Made by a program: the position numbers and the translations under genes. This document shows, piece after piece, positions 15,034 through 23,272 of a DNA stretch of 64,000 nt. Source of the stretch: AC-38 sp033856025 (lineage in GTDB: Bacteria; Actinomycetota; Thermoleophilia; Solirubrobacterales; Solirubrobacteraceae); contig JAWVFQ010000020.1 of the NCBI GenBank assembly GCA_033856025.1, positions 1-64,000 on the forward strand, written 5' to 3'. How positions within the stretch are numbered: position 1 is the stretch's first letter; the number at the start of each line of letters is the position of its first letter. The notes under the pieces were generated by a model. The model searched no databases. It had not been told where the DNA came from and saw only the letters and a list, made by a program, of their open reading frames with translations.

Positions 15034-15437
15034 GGAGGGTCTTCGTCGACACCAGCGCGTTCGTCGCCGCGCGCAATGCGCGCGAGCGCGAGCACGGCGC
15101 GGCGCGCCGGGCCTTCGCGAACCTGGCCGCCGAACGCGCCGCCCTGTTCACGTCGAACTACGTGGTCGTCGAGACGTACACCGCCCTGCTGAAGCGCGCC
15201 GGCCGGGCCGAGGCCATCGAGTGGGGCCGGCGCGTGCGTGCCGGCGCCGCCCTCGAGGTGGTGCGGGTGGAGGAGCCGGTGGAGGACGAGGCCTGGGCCA
15301 TCCTGGAGTCCCACGACGACAAGACGTGGAGCTACGTCGATGCGACCTCGTTCGCGCTGATGGCCCGCGAGGAGACGGACGAGGCGCTGGCCTTCGACGC
15401 GCACTTCGCCCAGCGCGGGCTGCGCGTCGTGAGCTGA
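15030..15437 (+). CDS. vapC: PIN-domain toxin, VapC-like
   Basis: Predicted Mg2+-dependent ribonuclease toxin of 135 residues, the usual VapC size. The four acidic active-site positions of PIN domains are visible: Asp in VFVDTSAFVA (about residue 7), Glu in VVVETYTALL (about 50), Asp in YVDATSFALM, and Asp in AFDAHFAQRG near the C terminus. GTG at 15030 overlaps the antitoxin stop codon. VapC toxins usually cleave tRNA anticodon loops or rRNA; the target here is unknown. A strong hairpin follows at 15441-15471 before the convergent acyl-CoA dehydrogenase gene. Base composition does not differ obviously from the neighbours. Confidence 0.88.
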   Translation: MRRVFVDTSAFVAARNAREREHGAARRAFANLAAERAALFTSNYVVVETYTALLKRAGRAEAIEWGRRVRAGAALEVVRVEEPVEDEAWAILESHDDKTWSYVDATSFALMAREETDEALAFDAHFAQRGLRVVS

Positions 15438-15440
15438 ACG

Positions 15441-15471
15441 AAGCGGGGCCGCCCGAAGGCGGCCCCCGCTT
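15441..15471. terminator. Bidirectional hairpin terminator
   Basis: Arms AAGCGGGGCCGCC (15441-15453) and GGCGGCCCCCGCTT (15458-15471) pair with one bulged base around a CGAA loop. It lies between the convergent vapC and acyl-CoA dehydrogenase genes. Confidence 0.75.
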
Positions 15472-15492
15472 CCGTGCGTTCCAGTGCCGGGA

Positions 15493-16665
15493 CTACGCCG
15501 CGGCGGGCGCGGGCTCGTCGACGCGGCGCGGGAGCAGCGTCTCGCGGGCGATGACGAGCCGCTGGATCTGCGACGTGCCCTCGTAGAGCTGCATGATCTT
15601 CGCGTCGCGCATCAGCTTCTCCACCGGGTACTCCTTGATGAAGCCGTACCCGCCGTACACCTGCACGGCGTCGGTCGTGATCTTCATCGCGGCGTCGGCG
15701 GCGAAGCGCTTGGCGTGCGAGGAGGTCAGCGTGTTGCGCTTGCCCTGGTCGAGCTCGACGGCGGACTTCCACACCATCAGCCGCCCGGCCTCCACCTCGG
15801 TGGCCATGTCGGCGATCATGAACTGGATCGCCTGGTGCATGGCGATGGGAACGCCGAACTGCACGCGCTCCTTGGAGTAGTCCGTCGCGAACTCGAACGC
15901 GGCCCGGGCGATGCCGACGGCCATGGCCGCGACGCCGGGACGGGTCCGGTCGAGGGTCATCATGGCCAGCTTGAAGCCATGGTTCTCCTCGCCGAGGAGG
16001 TTCTCGGCCGGGACCTCGGTCTCGTTGAACGTGATGGTCGCGGTGTTGGACGCCCGCTGGCCCATCTTGTCCTCCTTCTTGTCCACCGTCACGGTGTCGT
16101 CACGGGGCACGACGAAGGCGGAGATCCCGCGGTGGCCGGCGTCCTTGTCTGTCTTGGCGTAGACGGTGTAGAAGTCCGCGTAGCCGCCGTTGGTGATGAA
16201 GCACTTGCTGCCGTTGATGACGTACTTGTCGCCCTGCTTCGTCGCCGTGGTGCGCATGCCGGACACGTCGGAGCCGGCGTCCGGCTCGGTCAGGCAGAAC
16301 GAGGCCAGCCCGTACTCCTCGGTCAGGCGGCCCAGGAACTCCTTCTTGGTGTCCTCGGACCCGCCGAGCATGATCGGCGCGGTGGCCAGGCCGTTGCAGG
16401 TGAGCGAGGTCCCGATGCCGGAACAGCCCCAGCCCATCTCCTCCTCGATCAGGACGCCATCGAAGTAGGAGGCCCCCGGCCCGCCGTACTCCTCCGGGAT
16501 GTGGCTGTTCATCAGGCCCAGGTCCCACGCCTTGCGGAGCACGTCCTCGGGCCAGGTGCCGTCCTTGTCGTACTCCCAGGCGACCGGCCGCATCTCCTTC
16601 TCGGCGAAGTCGTGCGCCATCTCCCGCAGCGCCTTCTGCTCGTCTGTGAGGGTGAAATCGACCAC
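15493..16665 (-). CDS. Acyl-CoA dehydrogenase (medium/short-chain type)
   Basis: FAD enzyme introducing the trans-2 double bond into acyl-CoA, passing electrons to ETF. The 390-residue length fits the MCAD/SCAD group. Visible are the N-terminal helical domain (FTLTDEQKALREMAHDFAEKE), the flavin-contacting segment CLTEPDAGSDVSGMRTTA, the ITNGGYADFYTVYAKTD strand, and the catalytic base region IMQLYEGTSQIQRLVIAR with Glu at about 362. The tail is Ala/Pro-rich. Start is GTG at 16665. A 16-bp TetR-type palindrome lies 29-44 bases upstream, so the gene is probably induced by an acyl-CoA or related ligand through a TetR-family repressor encoded outside the window. Confidence 0.95.
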   Translation of the reverse strand: MVDFTLTDEQKALREMAHDFAEKEMRPVAWEYDKDGTWPEDVLRKAWDLGLMNSHIPEEYGGPGASYFDGVLIEEEMGWGCSGIGTSLTCNGLATAPIMLGGSEDTKKEFLGRLTEEYGLASFCLTEPDAGSDVSGMRTTATKQGDKYVINGSKCFITNGGYADFYTVYAKTDKDAGHRGISAFVVPRDDTVTVDKKEDKMGQRASNTATITFNETEVPAENLLGEENHGFKLAMMTLDRTRPGVAAMAVGIARAAFEFATDYSKERVQFGVPIAMHQAIQFMIADMATEVEAGRLMVWKSAVELDQGKRNTLTSSHAKRFAADAAMKITTDAVQVYGGYGFIKEYPVEKLMRDAKIMQLYEGTSQIQRLVIARETLLPRRVDEPAPAAA

Positions 16666-16693
16666 TCTTAGCTCTTCTTTCTCCAGGCGTAGA

Positions 16694-16709
16694 TTGACTG
16701 GTCAGTCAA
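16694..16709. promoter_or_regulatory. TetR-family operator upstream of acyl-CoA dehydrogenase
   Basis: TTGACTG-GT-CAGTCAA, two perfect 7-bp arms with a 2-bp centre. The core resembles sites bound by TetR-family repressors of fatty acid and branched-chain catabolism. Position just upstream of the dehydrogenase start suggests repression at its promoter; it could also affect the divergent gene at 16766. Confidence 0.72.
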
Positions 16710-16765
16710 CGAAAGGGTAGCGCCCCTCGCCGCACGCGGCAACGGTCACCCGTCACACTGCGCGC

Positions 16766-17206
16766 GTGGACGTGCTGATTGCCTCCACCCTCCAGGACGC
16801 CTTCTTCCCGGTGATCCTCGTCGTCGTGGCGGGCGCGGCGCTCGTGGCGATCGTCACCTTCGTGGGATCGGGGCGCCTGTACGACCAGATCGGCCGCGGC
16901 GGCCTCTCGCTCAACGAGGACATGGGGACCGGCCAGGCGCCACCGAAGGAGACCGCCGGCGTGCGCGAGGACGAGATCCGCCAGATGCTCGACGCGCGCA
17001 ACGAGCGCCGGGCCCGCAAGGGGCAGGCCCCGCTGGACGTGGACGACGAGTTGCGCCGCCTCACCTCGACCGGCGGCGTGGACCCCGCGCTGCGCGCCGA
17101 GGTCCGCCAGCTCGTGGTCGCCCGCAACGAGCGACGCCAGCGCGCGGGCAAGCCGCCCCTGGACGTCGACGACGAGGTCGAGCGCGAGATCAGACGCCTG
17201 GCGTGA
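16766..17206 (+). CDS. Single-span membrane protein with internal repeat
   Basis: Function not recognised. The 146-residue protein starts with a membrane helix (about residues 12-35, FFPVILVVVAGAALVAIVTFVG), followed by a Gly-rich juxtamembrane stretch. The cytoplasmic part holds two copies of a roughly 28-residue motif: the first at about 71-98 (DARNERRARKGQAPLDVDDE core) and the second at about 114-143 (ARNERRQRAGKPPLDVDDE core). Each has a basic NERR half and an acidic DVDDE half, which could allow self-association. GTG at 16766 precedes the helix. The gene is divergent from the TetR-operator dehydrogenase gene and 29 bases upstream of the next small gene. Confidence 0.7.
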   Translation: MDVLIASTLQDAFFPVILVVVAGAALVAIVTFVGSGRLYDQIGRGGLSLNEDMGTGQAPPKETAGVREDEIRQMLDARNERRARKGQAPLDVDDELRRLTSTGGVDPALRAEVRQLVVARNERRQRAGKPPLDVDDEVEREIRRLA

Positions 17207-17222
17207 GGCGCCCCGCACGGGG

Positions 17223-17228
17223 TAGGCT
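17223..17228 (+). promoter_or_regulatory. Putative -10 hexamer of the 17236 gene
   Basis: TAGGCT, 7 nt before the ATG at 17236. Confidence 0.45.
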
Positions 17229-17235
17229 CATCGCC

Positions 17236-17595
17236 ATGGCCAGAGACCAGCGCGTCTTCGAGCTCGACGAGCTTCTCGTCCGCCCGGGGACCTACTTCAA
17301 CCCGCAGACCGAGGTGCTCCTCGTGGTCGACGACTCCCCCGAGCTCGACCAGGAGATCTTCAACATGGAGGAGTTCGAGGGGGCCGACTGGGTGCTGGTC
17401 GCCGACGACCTCCCGATGGACGAGCCCCGCCGCGACGAGCTGCTCGAGCGCTTCCAGGTCCGCTACCACCCGGGCACCTCGCAGTCGATCGCGGACTTCG
17501 ACGACGACGACACGGTCGACGACGCCGACGACGACCAGGAGGTCGGGCGCGAGGACATCGGGCGCGAGGCGGTGGACGAGGAGGACGCGGTCTAG
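17236..17595 (+). CDS. Small acidic protein of unknown function
   Basis: Not recognised. The 119-residue soluble protein has a compact-looking N-terminal domain of about 85 residues (QRVFELDELLVRPGTYFNPQ, VLLVVDDSPELDQEIF, ADWVLVADDLPMDE, FQVRYHPGTSQ), followed by a strongly acidic tail of about 35 residues, mostly Asp and Glu with DDDDTVDDADDDQE. The tail's charge suggests binding to a basic partner or a metal. ATG at 17236 is supported by a TAGGCT hexamer 7 nt upstream, and earlier in-frame codons lie within the preceding gene. Its 3' end overlaps the convergent TerC-like gene by four bases. Confidence 0.7.
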   Translation: MARDQRVFELDELLVRPGTYFNPQTEVLLVVDDSPELDQEIFNMEEFEGADWVLVADDLPMDEPRRDELLERFQVRYHPGTSQSIADFDDDDTVDDADDDQEVGREDIGREAVDEEDAV

Positions 17596-18590
17596 GCGCC
17601 GTCGGGCCCGTCGGCGGCCTGCACGCGCCCGCCCCGGGCGGCGCGCTTGGCCTCGGAGTCCGGGTCGCGGCGGTCGGCCCACAGCGACGCGCCGATGCCC
17701 ACGGCGAAGGCGACCGCCACGCCGATCAGGGAGGCCACCGGGCCGACCTTCACCAGGTCCTCGATCAGCAGCTTGACCGCGACGAGAGCCAGGACGACCG
17801 CGATCGTCTGGTCCAGGTAGCGGAAGCGGGAGATCAGTCCCTCCACGAGGACGAACAGCGCCCGCAGCCCCAGCAGCGCGAAGGCGTTGCCCATCCAGAT
17901 GACGGCGCTGTCGCGCGTGATCGCGAACGCGGCGGGAATCGAGTCCACGGCGAAGGCGACGTCGGCCGCGCCGAGCGCCACGAAGGCCAGGAACAGCGGC
18001 GTGGCGTGCAGGCGCCCGTCCTCGCGGCGGAACCAGTGGCCCTCGCGATACCCGTGCGTGACCGGGAACAGCCGGCGCGCGAGCCGCACCAGCAGGTTGG
18101 AGTCGGGGTCGAAGCCCTCCTCCACCCCGCGCAGGATGCGGTAGGCCAGGATGAGCAGCGTTGCGCCCAGGACGTAGATCACGAAGTGGAAGCGCTCGAT
18201 CAGCGTGACCCCGGCGAGGATCGCCACGCCCCGCATGGCCAGGGCGAAGACGATCCCCCAGAACAGCAGCCGCGCCCGGTGGCGCAGCGGCACGCCGAAG
18301 TACGCGAACAGCAGGAGGAACACGAACAGGTTGTCCAGCGAGAGCGAGCGCTCGATCAGGTAGACCGTCGTGTAGTTGATCGCCGCCTCCGAGCCCGAGA
18401 GCGCGAGCAGCGGCAGCGCCACCAGCAGGGAGAGGACGAGCCACCCGGCGCTCCAGACGGCGCCCTCGCGGAACGACGGCTCGCGCCCGCGGGCGAAGAC
18501 CGCGAGGTCGAACATCAGCAGCACGACCACGAGGCCCACCAGGCCGGCCAGTGCCGCGGGGGAGTCGAGGGAGACGAACGCGGGCGTCAC
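17592..18590 (-). CDS. TerC/Alx-family integral membrane protein
   Basis: Predicted nine-span membrane protein of the TerC family, 332 residues. Members are linked to tellurite resistance, manganese efflux (Alx, MeeF/MeeY types) and alkaline response. Family signatures are visible: RSLSLDNLFVFLLLF with the conserved Asp/Asn pair in an early helix, and AADVAFAVDSIPAAFAIT in a later helix, where the Asp residues are candidate cation ligands. The C-terminal tail is short and basic. The GTG start at 18590 overlaps the antiporter stop by four bases (GTGA), so the two membrane proteins are translationally coupled, fitting a joint role in cation homeostasis (inference). Confidence 0.88.
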   Translation of the reverse strand: MTPAFVSLDSPAALAGLVGLVVVLLMFDLAVFARGREPSFREGAVWSAGWLVLSLLVALPLLALSGSEAAINYTTVYLIERSLSLDNLFVFLLLFAYFGVPLRHRARLLFWGIVFALAMRGVAILAGVTLIERFHFVIYVLGATLLILAYRILRGVEEGFDPDSNLLVRLARRLFPVTHGYREGHWFRREDGRLHATPLFLAFVALGAADVAFAVDSIPAAFAITRDSAVIWMGNAFALLGLRALFVLVEGLISRFRYLDQTIAVVLALVAVKLLIEDLVKVGPVASLIGVAVAFAVGIGASLWADRRDPDSEAKRAARGGRVQAADGPDGA

Positions 18591-19687
18591 GCGAAGTACA
18601 CGGTGAGGCCGATCACCGCGTACACGCCCACGAGCTGGAGGCCCTCGAACCAGGTGGACTCCCCCTCGTTGGTGACGTGCACCGCGATGAGGACGGCCAG
18701 CAGCACGCCGGCCAGCTCCAGCCCGTTGAAGACCAGCGCCATCGGGTTGGGCCCGACGACGAACGACAGCAGGACCAGCACCGGCGCCACGAACATGGCG
18801 ATCTGGGCGCTGGACCCGATGGAGATGTTGACGGCGAGGTCCATCTTGTCCTTGGCCGCGACCAGCACGGCGACCCAGTGCTCGGCCGCGTTGCCCACGA
18901 TCGCCACGACGATCAGGCCGACGAAGAACTCGCTCAGGCCGATGCCCTTCGAGGCCTCCGAGATCGACCCGACGAGGATCTCCGACATCACGCCGACGGC
19001 CACGCCCGCCCCGGCCAGCGCCAGGACGGCGGTGCGCACGCTCCAACCCTCGCCGTGCTGCTCGCCGTGGTCGGGGTTGAACAGGTCGCGGTGGGTGCGC
19101 AGCGAGAAGACGAGGCCGCCCGCGTAGGAGATCAGCAGGATGATCGCCACGGCCACCGAGAGGCTCTCCACGTCGCCGCCGAAGTCCACCCGCTCGGCCC
19201 CGATCCGGGGCAGCCCGTCGCCGTGGACCAGCTGGAAGATCGCCGGCATGACCAGGGCGATCGCTCCCAGCAGCAGCATGGCCGACTGCGCGGTGGCCGC
19301 GGTCTGGTTGAACGTCTGGCGCTCGCGCTTCCAGCCGCCGACGATCATCGCGACGCCCATCACGAGCAGGATGTTGCCCAGGATGGACCCGATCAAGGAC
19401 GCCTTGACCACCTCCTGGAGGCCCTCGCGCAGGGCGAAGAAGGCGATGATCAGCTCCGGCGCGTTGCCGAACGTGACATTGAGGAAGCCGCCGATCCCCG
19501 GCCCCGAGCGGGCCGAGAGCTCCTCCGTGGCGCGGCCCATCAGCGCCGCCGTGGGCACGACGCCCGCCGCGGCGGCGAAGAAGATCAGCTCGGCCGTCGC
19601 GTGCGCGAGCTCGAGGCCGACGGCGACCGGGATGAACGGGGCCAGCAGGTAGGGCCAGCCCGCCCCGCTGAACAGGAAGCGCCGCAC
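18587..19687 (-). CDS. Ca2+/H+ antiporter, CaCA (Cax) family
   Basis: Membrane antiporter exporting Ca2+ (possibly other divalent cations) in exchange for protons. The 366-residue protein has about eleven hydrophobic segments in two halves, each containing the family alpha-repeat: GNAPELIIAFFAL (about residue 74-86) and GNAAEHWVAVLVA (about 260-272), with the Glu residues that bind cation. The central cytoplasmic loop is acidic and short (FNPDHGEQHGEG). Start is GTG at 19687, 8 bases after the lipoprotein stop. It precedes the TerC-like gene with a GTGA overlap. Confidence 0.9.
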   Translation of the reverse strand: MRRFLFSGAGWPYLLAPFIPVAVGLELAHATAELIFFAAAAGVVPTAALMGRATEELSARSGPGIGGFLNVTFGNAPELIIAFFALREGLQEVVKASLIGSILGNILLVMGVAMIVGGWKRERQTFNQTAATAQSAMLLLGAIALVMPAIFQLVHGDGLPRIGAERVDFGGDVESLSVAVAIILLISYAGGLVFSLRTHRDLFNPDHGEQHGEGWSVRTAVLALAGAGVAVGVMSEILVGSISEASKGIGLSEFFVGLIVVAIVGNAAEHWVAVLVAAKDKMDLAVNISIGSSAQIAMFVAPVLVLLSFVVGPNPMALVFNGLELAGVLLAVLIAVHVTNEGESTWFEGLQLVGVYAVIGLTVYFA

Positions 19688-19697
19688 GGCCGCGTGG

Positions 19698-20810
19698 CTA
19701 GCCGCTGTTGAGCAGGGCGGCGCACTTCTGCGCCTGGCCCACGTCGCCGCCCGCCTGCTGCAGGCACTGCAGGTAGCGCTGCGCCTTCGCGTCCCCGGCG
19801 CCGCCCGTGCCGCCGGAGGCCGGGGGCGTCGTGGTCGTCGCGCCGCCGCCCGCGGCGCCCGACGCGCCCAGCCCGCCCAGGCCGCCCAGCACGCCGCGGG
19901 CCGCCTGCGCCAGCTCGCTGAACGGGCGCGCGTTGGCCGGCGGGCTGATCGTCTGCGGCTTGTTGAGGTCGTTGATCACCAGGTCGAACGCCAGCTCGCC
20001 GCCCGTCAGCCCCTGCGCAGCCTGGCGCGAGGCCTGGGGGATCTGGAACTTCAGCGTGATGTTCATCCGGCGCAGCGTCTTGTCGTCCTTGCCCGTGTAG
20101 AGGTCGAACGAGACGTCCTTGACCGCGCCCTGCACCGCCTTGCGCTGCTGGGGGGTGATCTGCTGGGGCAGCTGGCCGGCCTGGCCGCCCAGGCCGCGCG
20201 CCTTGGACAGGATCTGGTTGACGTCGTCGAGCAGCTTGCTCACGTCGACGCCGGAGGAGATGTGGATGGTCTTGGCGCCGCCCACGTCGTCCTCTCCCTC
20301 GTTCTTGGGGTCCTTGAGCCAGGACTGGGGGTTGATGCCCAGCGAGGCGAAGCTCTGGTTGCCGCTGGACCCCTCGCGCTGGGCGCGCGAGCGCACGTAG
20401 CCGTCCTTGAACTGCTTGAAGACCTTGTCGGGCACGGAGTAGGCCTGGCCCTGGAACTTCAAGAAGCCCGCGTCCCCGGTGGACACCGCGCCCGCCTTGA
20501 AGCTCTGGCCCGACGCGGCCAGCGCCAGGTCGAAGTCGAACTTCGGCAGCTCGTTGCCGCCCTGGTTCTGGAGCGGCCCGGTGAGCTTGAGCTCGATCGG
20601 GCCGCCGGAGGTGCTGCCGCCCTCCGTCTTGACCTTGACCGAGAGCTCGACCTTCCCGCTGGTCACCCGCTTGTTGCCCGAGAACGTCTCCTTGAGGACC
20701 TTGTTGACGTCCTCGCCGCCTCCGCCGCCGCCGCACGCGGCCAGGCCGAGCGCCGCCACAAGGGCCGCCAGGGCGACCGCAACGAACCGGTACGGGCGGG
20801 TGTTGAACAC
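19698..20810 (-). CDS. Lipoprotein, LppX/LolA-like (tentative)
   Basis: Predicted membrane-anchored lipoprotein of 370 residues. The signal peptide (about 1-23) ends in the lipobox LAAC followed by a run of Gly. The mature part has alternating strand patterns (KVELSVKVKTEG, GPIELKLTGPL, PKFDFDLALAAS, GFLKFQGQAYSV) reminiscent of the LppX/LprG or LolA half-barrel that carries lipids, but no diagnostic motif was found. A Gly/Ala/Thr-rich linker precedes a small C-terminal Cys-containing segment (YLQCLQQAGGDVGQAQKCAALL, with two Cys about 14 apart that could form a disulphide). GTG at 20810 has an AAGGA ribosome-binding site nearby. Divergent from the C5-epimerase-like gene. Confidence 0.72.
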   Translation of the reverse strand: MFNTRPYRFVAVALAALVAALGLAACGGGGGGEDVNKVLKETFSGNKRVTSGKVELSVKVKTEGGSTSGGPIELKLTGPLQNQGGNELPKFDFDLALAASGQSFKAGAVSTGDAGFLKFQGQAYSVPDKVFKQFKDGYVRSRAQREGSSGNQSFASLGINPQSWLKDPKNEGEDDVGGAKTIHISSGVDVSKLLDDVNQILSKARGLGGQAGQLPQQITPQQRKAVQGAVKDVSFDLYTGKDDKTLRRMNITLKFQIPQASRQAAQGLTGGELAFDLVINDLNKPQTISPPANARPFSELAQAARGVLGGLGGLGASGAAGGGATTTTPPASGGTGGAGDAKAQRYLQCLQQAGGDVGQAQKCAALLNSG

Positions 20811-20875
20811 GTTCAGATGATCCTTTTCCGGGTGCAGGACGGCTTGCAGCGACGGGAGCCGCGGGCGGGCGAGCG

Positions 20876-20881
20876 TAGCAT
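20876..20881 (+). promoter_or_regulatory. Putative -10 hexamer of the C5-epimerase-like gene
   Basis: TAGCAT, 7 nt before the GTG at 20889. Supports that start codon over earlier in-frame ones. Confidence 0.5.
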
Positions 20882-20888
20882 TCCCCTG

Positions 20889-22070
20889 GTGCGTCTGATC
20901 CGCTTCGCGCTGCTCGCGGCGTGCCTGCTGGCGCCCGCCGCGCCGGCCGCGGCGGCACCCGTCCTGGTCCTCGGGAAGGGTGGCCACGTCGTCCGCGAGC
21001 AGGACCCGTTCACCCCTCGGGGCACCCCCGTGCCGGCCGCCGCCGTGAAGGCCGGCGCCGCCCGCGCGCGCGCCCACGCGGCGGGCGTCTCGTCCATCCG
21101 TACCGCGCTCGGCGACCTGCGCCGGGCCGGCGCCATCTCGCAGGCCGAGTACGACGCGCGCGCCAAAGACCTCGACGACGCGCTGTTCATCCGCAACCAG
21201 CTGACCGGCACGCGGCGCAACGAGCTGGACGGCGTGCTGGGACTCACGGCCGGGATCGCCTCCCGGGGCCAGATGGACGCCTCGCGCCTGAACGCGCTGT
21301 GGCTCCAGATCAACCGCAACGTCGAGTGGTGGGGCTTCTCGGACCGCCTGCCCTCCAGCGGCGAGCGCGTGCGCTTCCGCAACAGCCGCGTGCTGTTTCA
21401 GTACTTCCCGGGCCAGGGCCTCCAGCTCCATCCGCTGGCCAACTGGGGCCGGGCCAGCGCGCTGATCCAGAACGGCTACAAGCCCAACACGCGCGAGTTC
21501 CTGGCCGAGCTCCTCCCCCTCGCCGCGCGTCGCAACGGGGCGATGACCTGGGAGTACTACTTCAACTTCGGGGGCGGCGGGCCGCCCTGGACGAGCGGCC
21601 TCTCCCAGGGCACGGTGCTGGTGACGCTGGCGCGCGCCTACCGCGACCTGGGCGACGAGGCCTACGTGGCGGCGCTGCGCTCGGCGGTGCGCCTGTACTC
21701 GTTCAACGCCCCCCTGGGCGTGCGCGTGCCCACCCGCTACGGCAACAGCTACGCCGAGTACTCGTTCGCGCCCCGCTACCGGATCATCAACGGGTTCATC
21801 CAGGCGCTCAACGGACTCTGGGACGCGCGCCCCTACACGACGCTGGCCCGCACGCTCTTCACGCGCGGCGACCGCGAGGCGCGACGCGCCCTGCCCGCCT
21901 ACGACACGGGGCGCTGGTCCTACTACTCCAACCAGCACGACCTCTCGCCGCTGAACTACCACGTGCTCCTGCGCGACTTCCTGCGCGACCTGTGCCAGCG
22001 GACCGGAACGCGGATCTACTGCGCCAAGGCCGCGCGGTTCACGGCGTACCTGCGCCAGGGCCAACCGTAG
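20889..22070 (+). CDS. Secreted D-glucuronyl C5-epimerase C-terminal-domain protein
   Basis: Predicted exported protein of 393 residues related to the C-terminal (alpha/alpha-toroid) domain of D-glucuronyl C5-epimerase, the enzyme that converts glucuronate to iduronate in heparan-type chains. A signal peptide (about 1-22, LLAACLLAPAAPAAAA) lies at the start. A helical stretch (about 45-100) follows. Motifs typical of the domain are FNFGGGGPPWTSGLSQG (about residues 219-235), YSFAPRYRIINGFIQAL and WSYYSNQHDLSPLNYHVLL (about 343-361). Eukaryotic enzymes need additional N-terminal domains, so the bacterial protein may act on a different uronate-containing glycan or be a lyase-like relative. GTG 20889 is favoured by a TAGCAT box 7 nt upstream. 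Confidence 0.82.
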   Translation: MRLIRFALLAACLLAPAAPAAAAPVLVLGKGGHVVREQDPFTPRGTPVPAAAVKAGAARARAHAAGVSSIRTALGDLRRAGAISQAEYDARAKDLDDALFIRNQLTGTRRNELDGVLGLTAGIASRGQMDASRLNALWLQINRNVEWWGFSDRLPSSGERVRFRNSRVLFQYFPGQGLQLHPLANWGRASALIQNGYKPNTREFLAELLPLAARRNGAMTWEYYFNFGGGGPPWTSGLSQGTVLVTLARAYRDLGDEAYVAALRSAVRLYSFNAPLGVRVPTRYGNSYAEYSFAPRYRIINGFIQALNGLWDARPYTTLARTLFTRGDREARRALPAYDTGRWSYYSNQHDLSPLNYHVLLRDFLRDLCQRTGTRIYCAKAARFTAYLRQGQP

Positions 22071-22084
22071 ACTGGTGCGGCGCC

Positions 22085-23272
22085 ATGACGCCGCGGACGA
22101 TCCTCTACACCGGCAAGGGCGGAGTCGGCAAGACGTCAGTCGCCGCCGCCACGGCGCGGCGCTGCGCCGCCGCGGGCGGGCGGACCCTCGTCCTCTCCAC
22201 CGACCCCGCCCACTCGCTGGCCGAGTCGCTGGAGACGCCCGTCGGCAGCGCGCCCACGGAGGTCGGGGACGGACTGTGGGCCCAGCAGGTCCAGGCCCAG
22301 GAGGAGATGGAGCGCCACTGGTCGGCCGTGGCCGACTGGATGGGCGAGCTGCTGGTCGAGCGCGGCGTCAACCGCATCACCGCCGAGGAGCTGGCGGTGC
22401 CACCCGGACTGGACGAGCTGTTCTCGCTGCTCCAGCTCAAGCGCCATCACGAGTCGGGCGAGTGGGACGCGATCGTCGTGGACTGCGCGCCGACCGGCGA
22501 GACGCTGCGCCTGCTCTCGTTCCCCGACGTGGCGCGCTGGTGGCTGGACAAGGTCTTCCCCCACGAACGTCAGCTCCTGGCCGCGGCGCGGCCGATCGCC
22601 CGCACGATGCTCGACGTGACGCTGCCCTCCGAGGCGGTGTTCGCCGACGTCCAGCGGCTGATGGACAGCCTGATCGCGATGAACGAGATCCTCCGCGACC
22701 GCGCGCACGCCACGATCCGGCTGGTCATGAACCCGGACAAGATGGTCATCGGCGAGGCGATGCGGACCTTCACCTACCTCAACCTGTACGGCTACCTGAC
22801 CGACGCGGTGATCGTGAACCGGGTGTTCCCCGACGAGGTGGCGGGGACGTACTTCGGCGCGTGGCGCGAGCGCCAGCAGGAGCACCTGGAGCTCGTGGAC
22901 TCCGCCTTCTCCCCCGTGCCCGTCCTGCGCGCCCCCTACTTCGACAGCGAGGTCGTCGGCCCCGAGATGCTCGACCGGCTGGGAGACGCGCTGTTCGAGC
23001 ACCGCGACGCGGCCGCCGTCCTGCACGATGCGCTCTCGCACGAGCTGCGGGTCGGCGAGGGCGAGGCCAGCCTGCGCCTGGACCTGCCGTTCGCGGAGCG
23101 CGGCGACATCGCCCTGAAGAAGATCGGCCTGGAGCTGGTCGTGCGCGTGGACGGCCAGAAGCGCACGATCATGCTCCCCCCGGCTCTGGCACACTGGCGC
23201 GCGACCGAGGCGCGCTTCGAGGACGGCGCGCTACAGGTGACGCTCGATGAACACTCCCCACCCACCGGCTGA
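22085..23272 (+). CDS. ArsA/Get3-like ATPase with ArsA-HSP20-like tail
   Basis: Cytoplasmic P-loop ATPase of the anion-transporting (ArsA/Get3) family, 395 residues. It opens with the deviant Walker A GKGGVGKTS (residues about 10-18), then switch I-like STDPAHSLAES and the ArsA signature region DCAPTGETLRLLSFP. The C-terminal part (about 330-390) matches the HSP20-like domain appended to bacterial homologues (LRLDLPFAERGDIALKKIGLELVV). No Cys triad for arsenite binding and no CxxC for Get3-type zinc dimerisation is visible, so arsenical efflux is unlikely; a targeting or chaperone role for membrane proteins is the more probable function. ATG at 22085; overlaps the next gene by 26 bases. Confidence 0.88.
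   Translation: MTPRTILYTGKGGVGKTSVAAATARRCAAAGGRTLVLSTDPAHSLAESLETPVGSAPTEVGDGLWAQQVQAQEEMERHWSAVADWMGELLVERGVNRITAEELAVPPGLDELFSLLQLKRHHESGEWDAIVVDCAPTGETLRLLSFPDVARWWLDKVFPHERQLLAAARPIARTMLDVTLPSEAVFADVQRLMDSLIAMNEILRDRAHATIRLVMNPDKMVIGEAMRTFTYLNLYGYLTDAVIVNRVFPDEVAGTYFGAWRERQQEHLELVDSAFSPVPVLRAPYFDSEVVGPEMLDRLGDALFEHRDAAAVLHDALSHELRVGEGEASLRLDLPFAERGDIALKKIGLELVVRVDGQKRTIMLPPALAHWRATEARFEDGALQVTLDEHSPPTG

Noticed and set aside
22085..23272. Calling the ATPase an arsenite pump subunit
   Set aside because: No metalloid-binding Cys triad and no arsB, arsR or arsD nearby.
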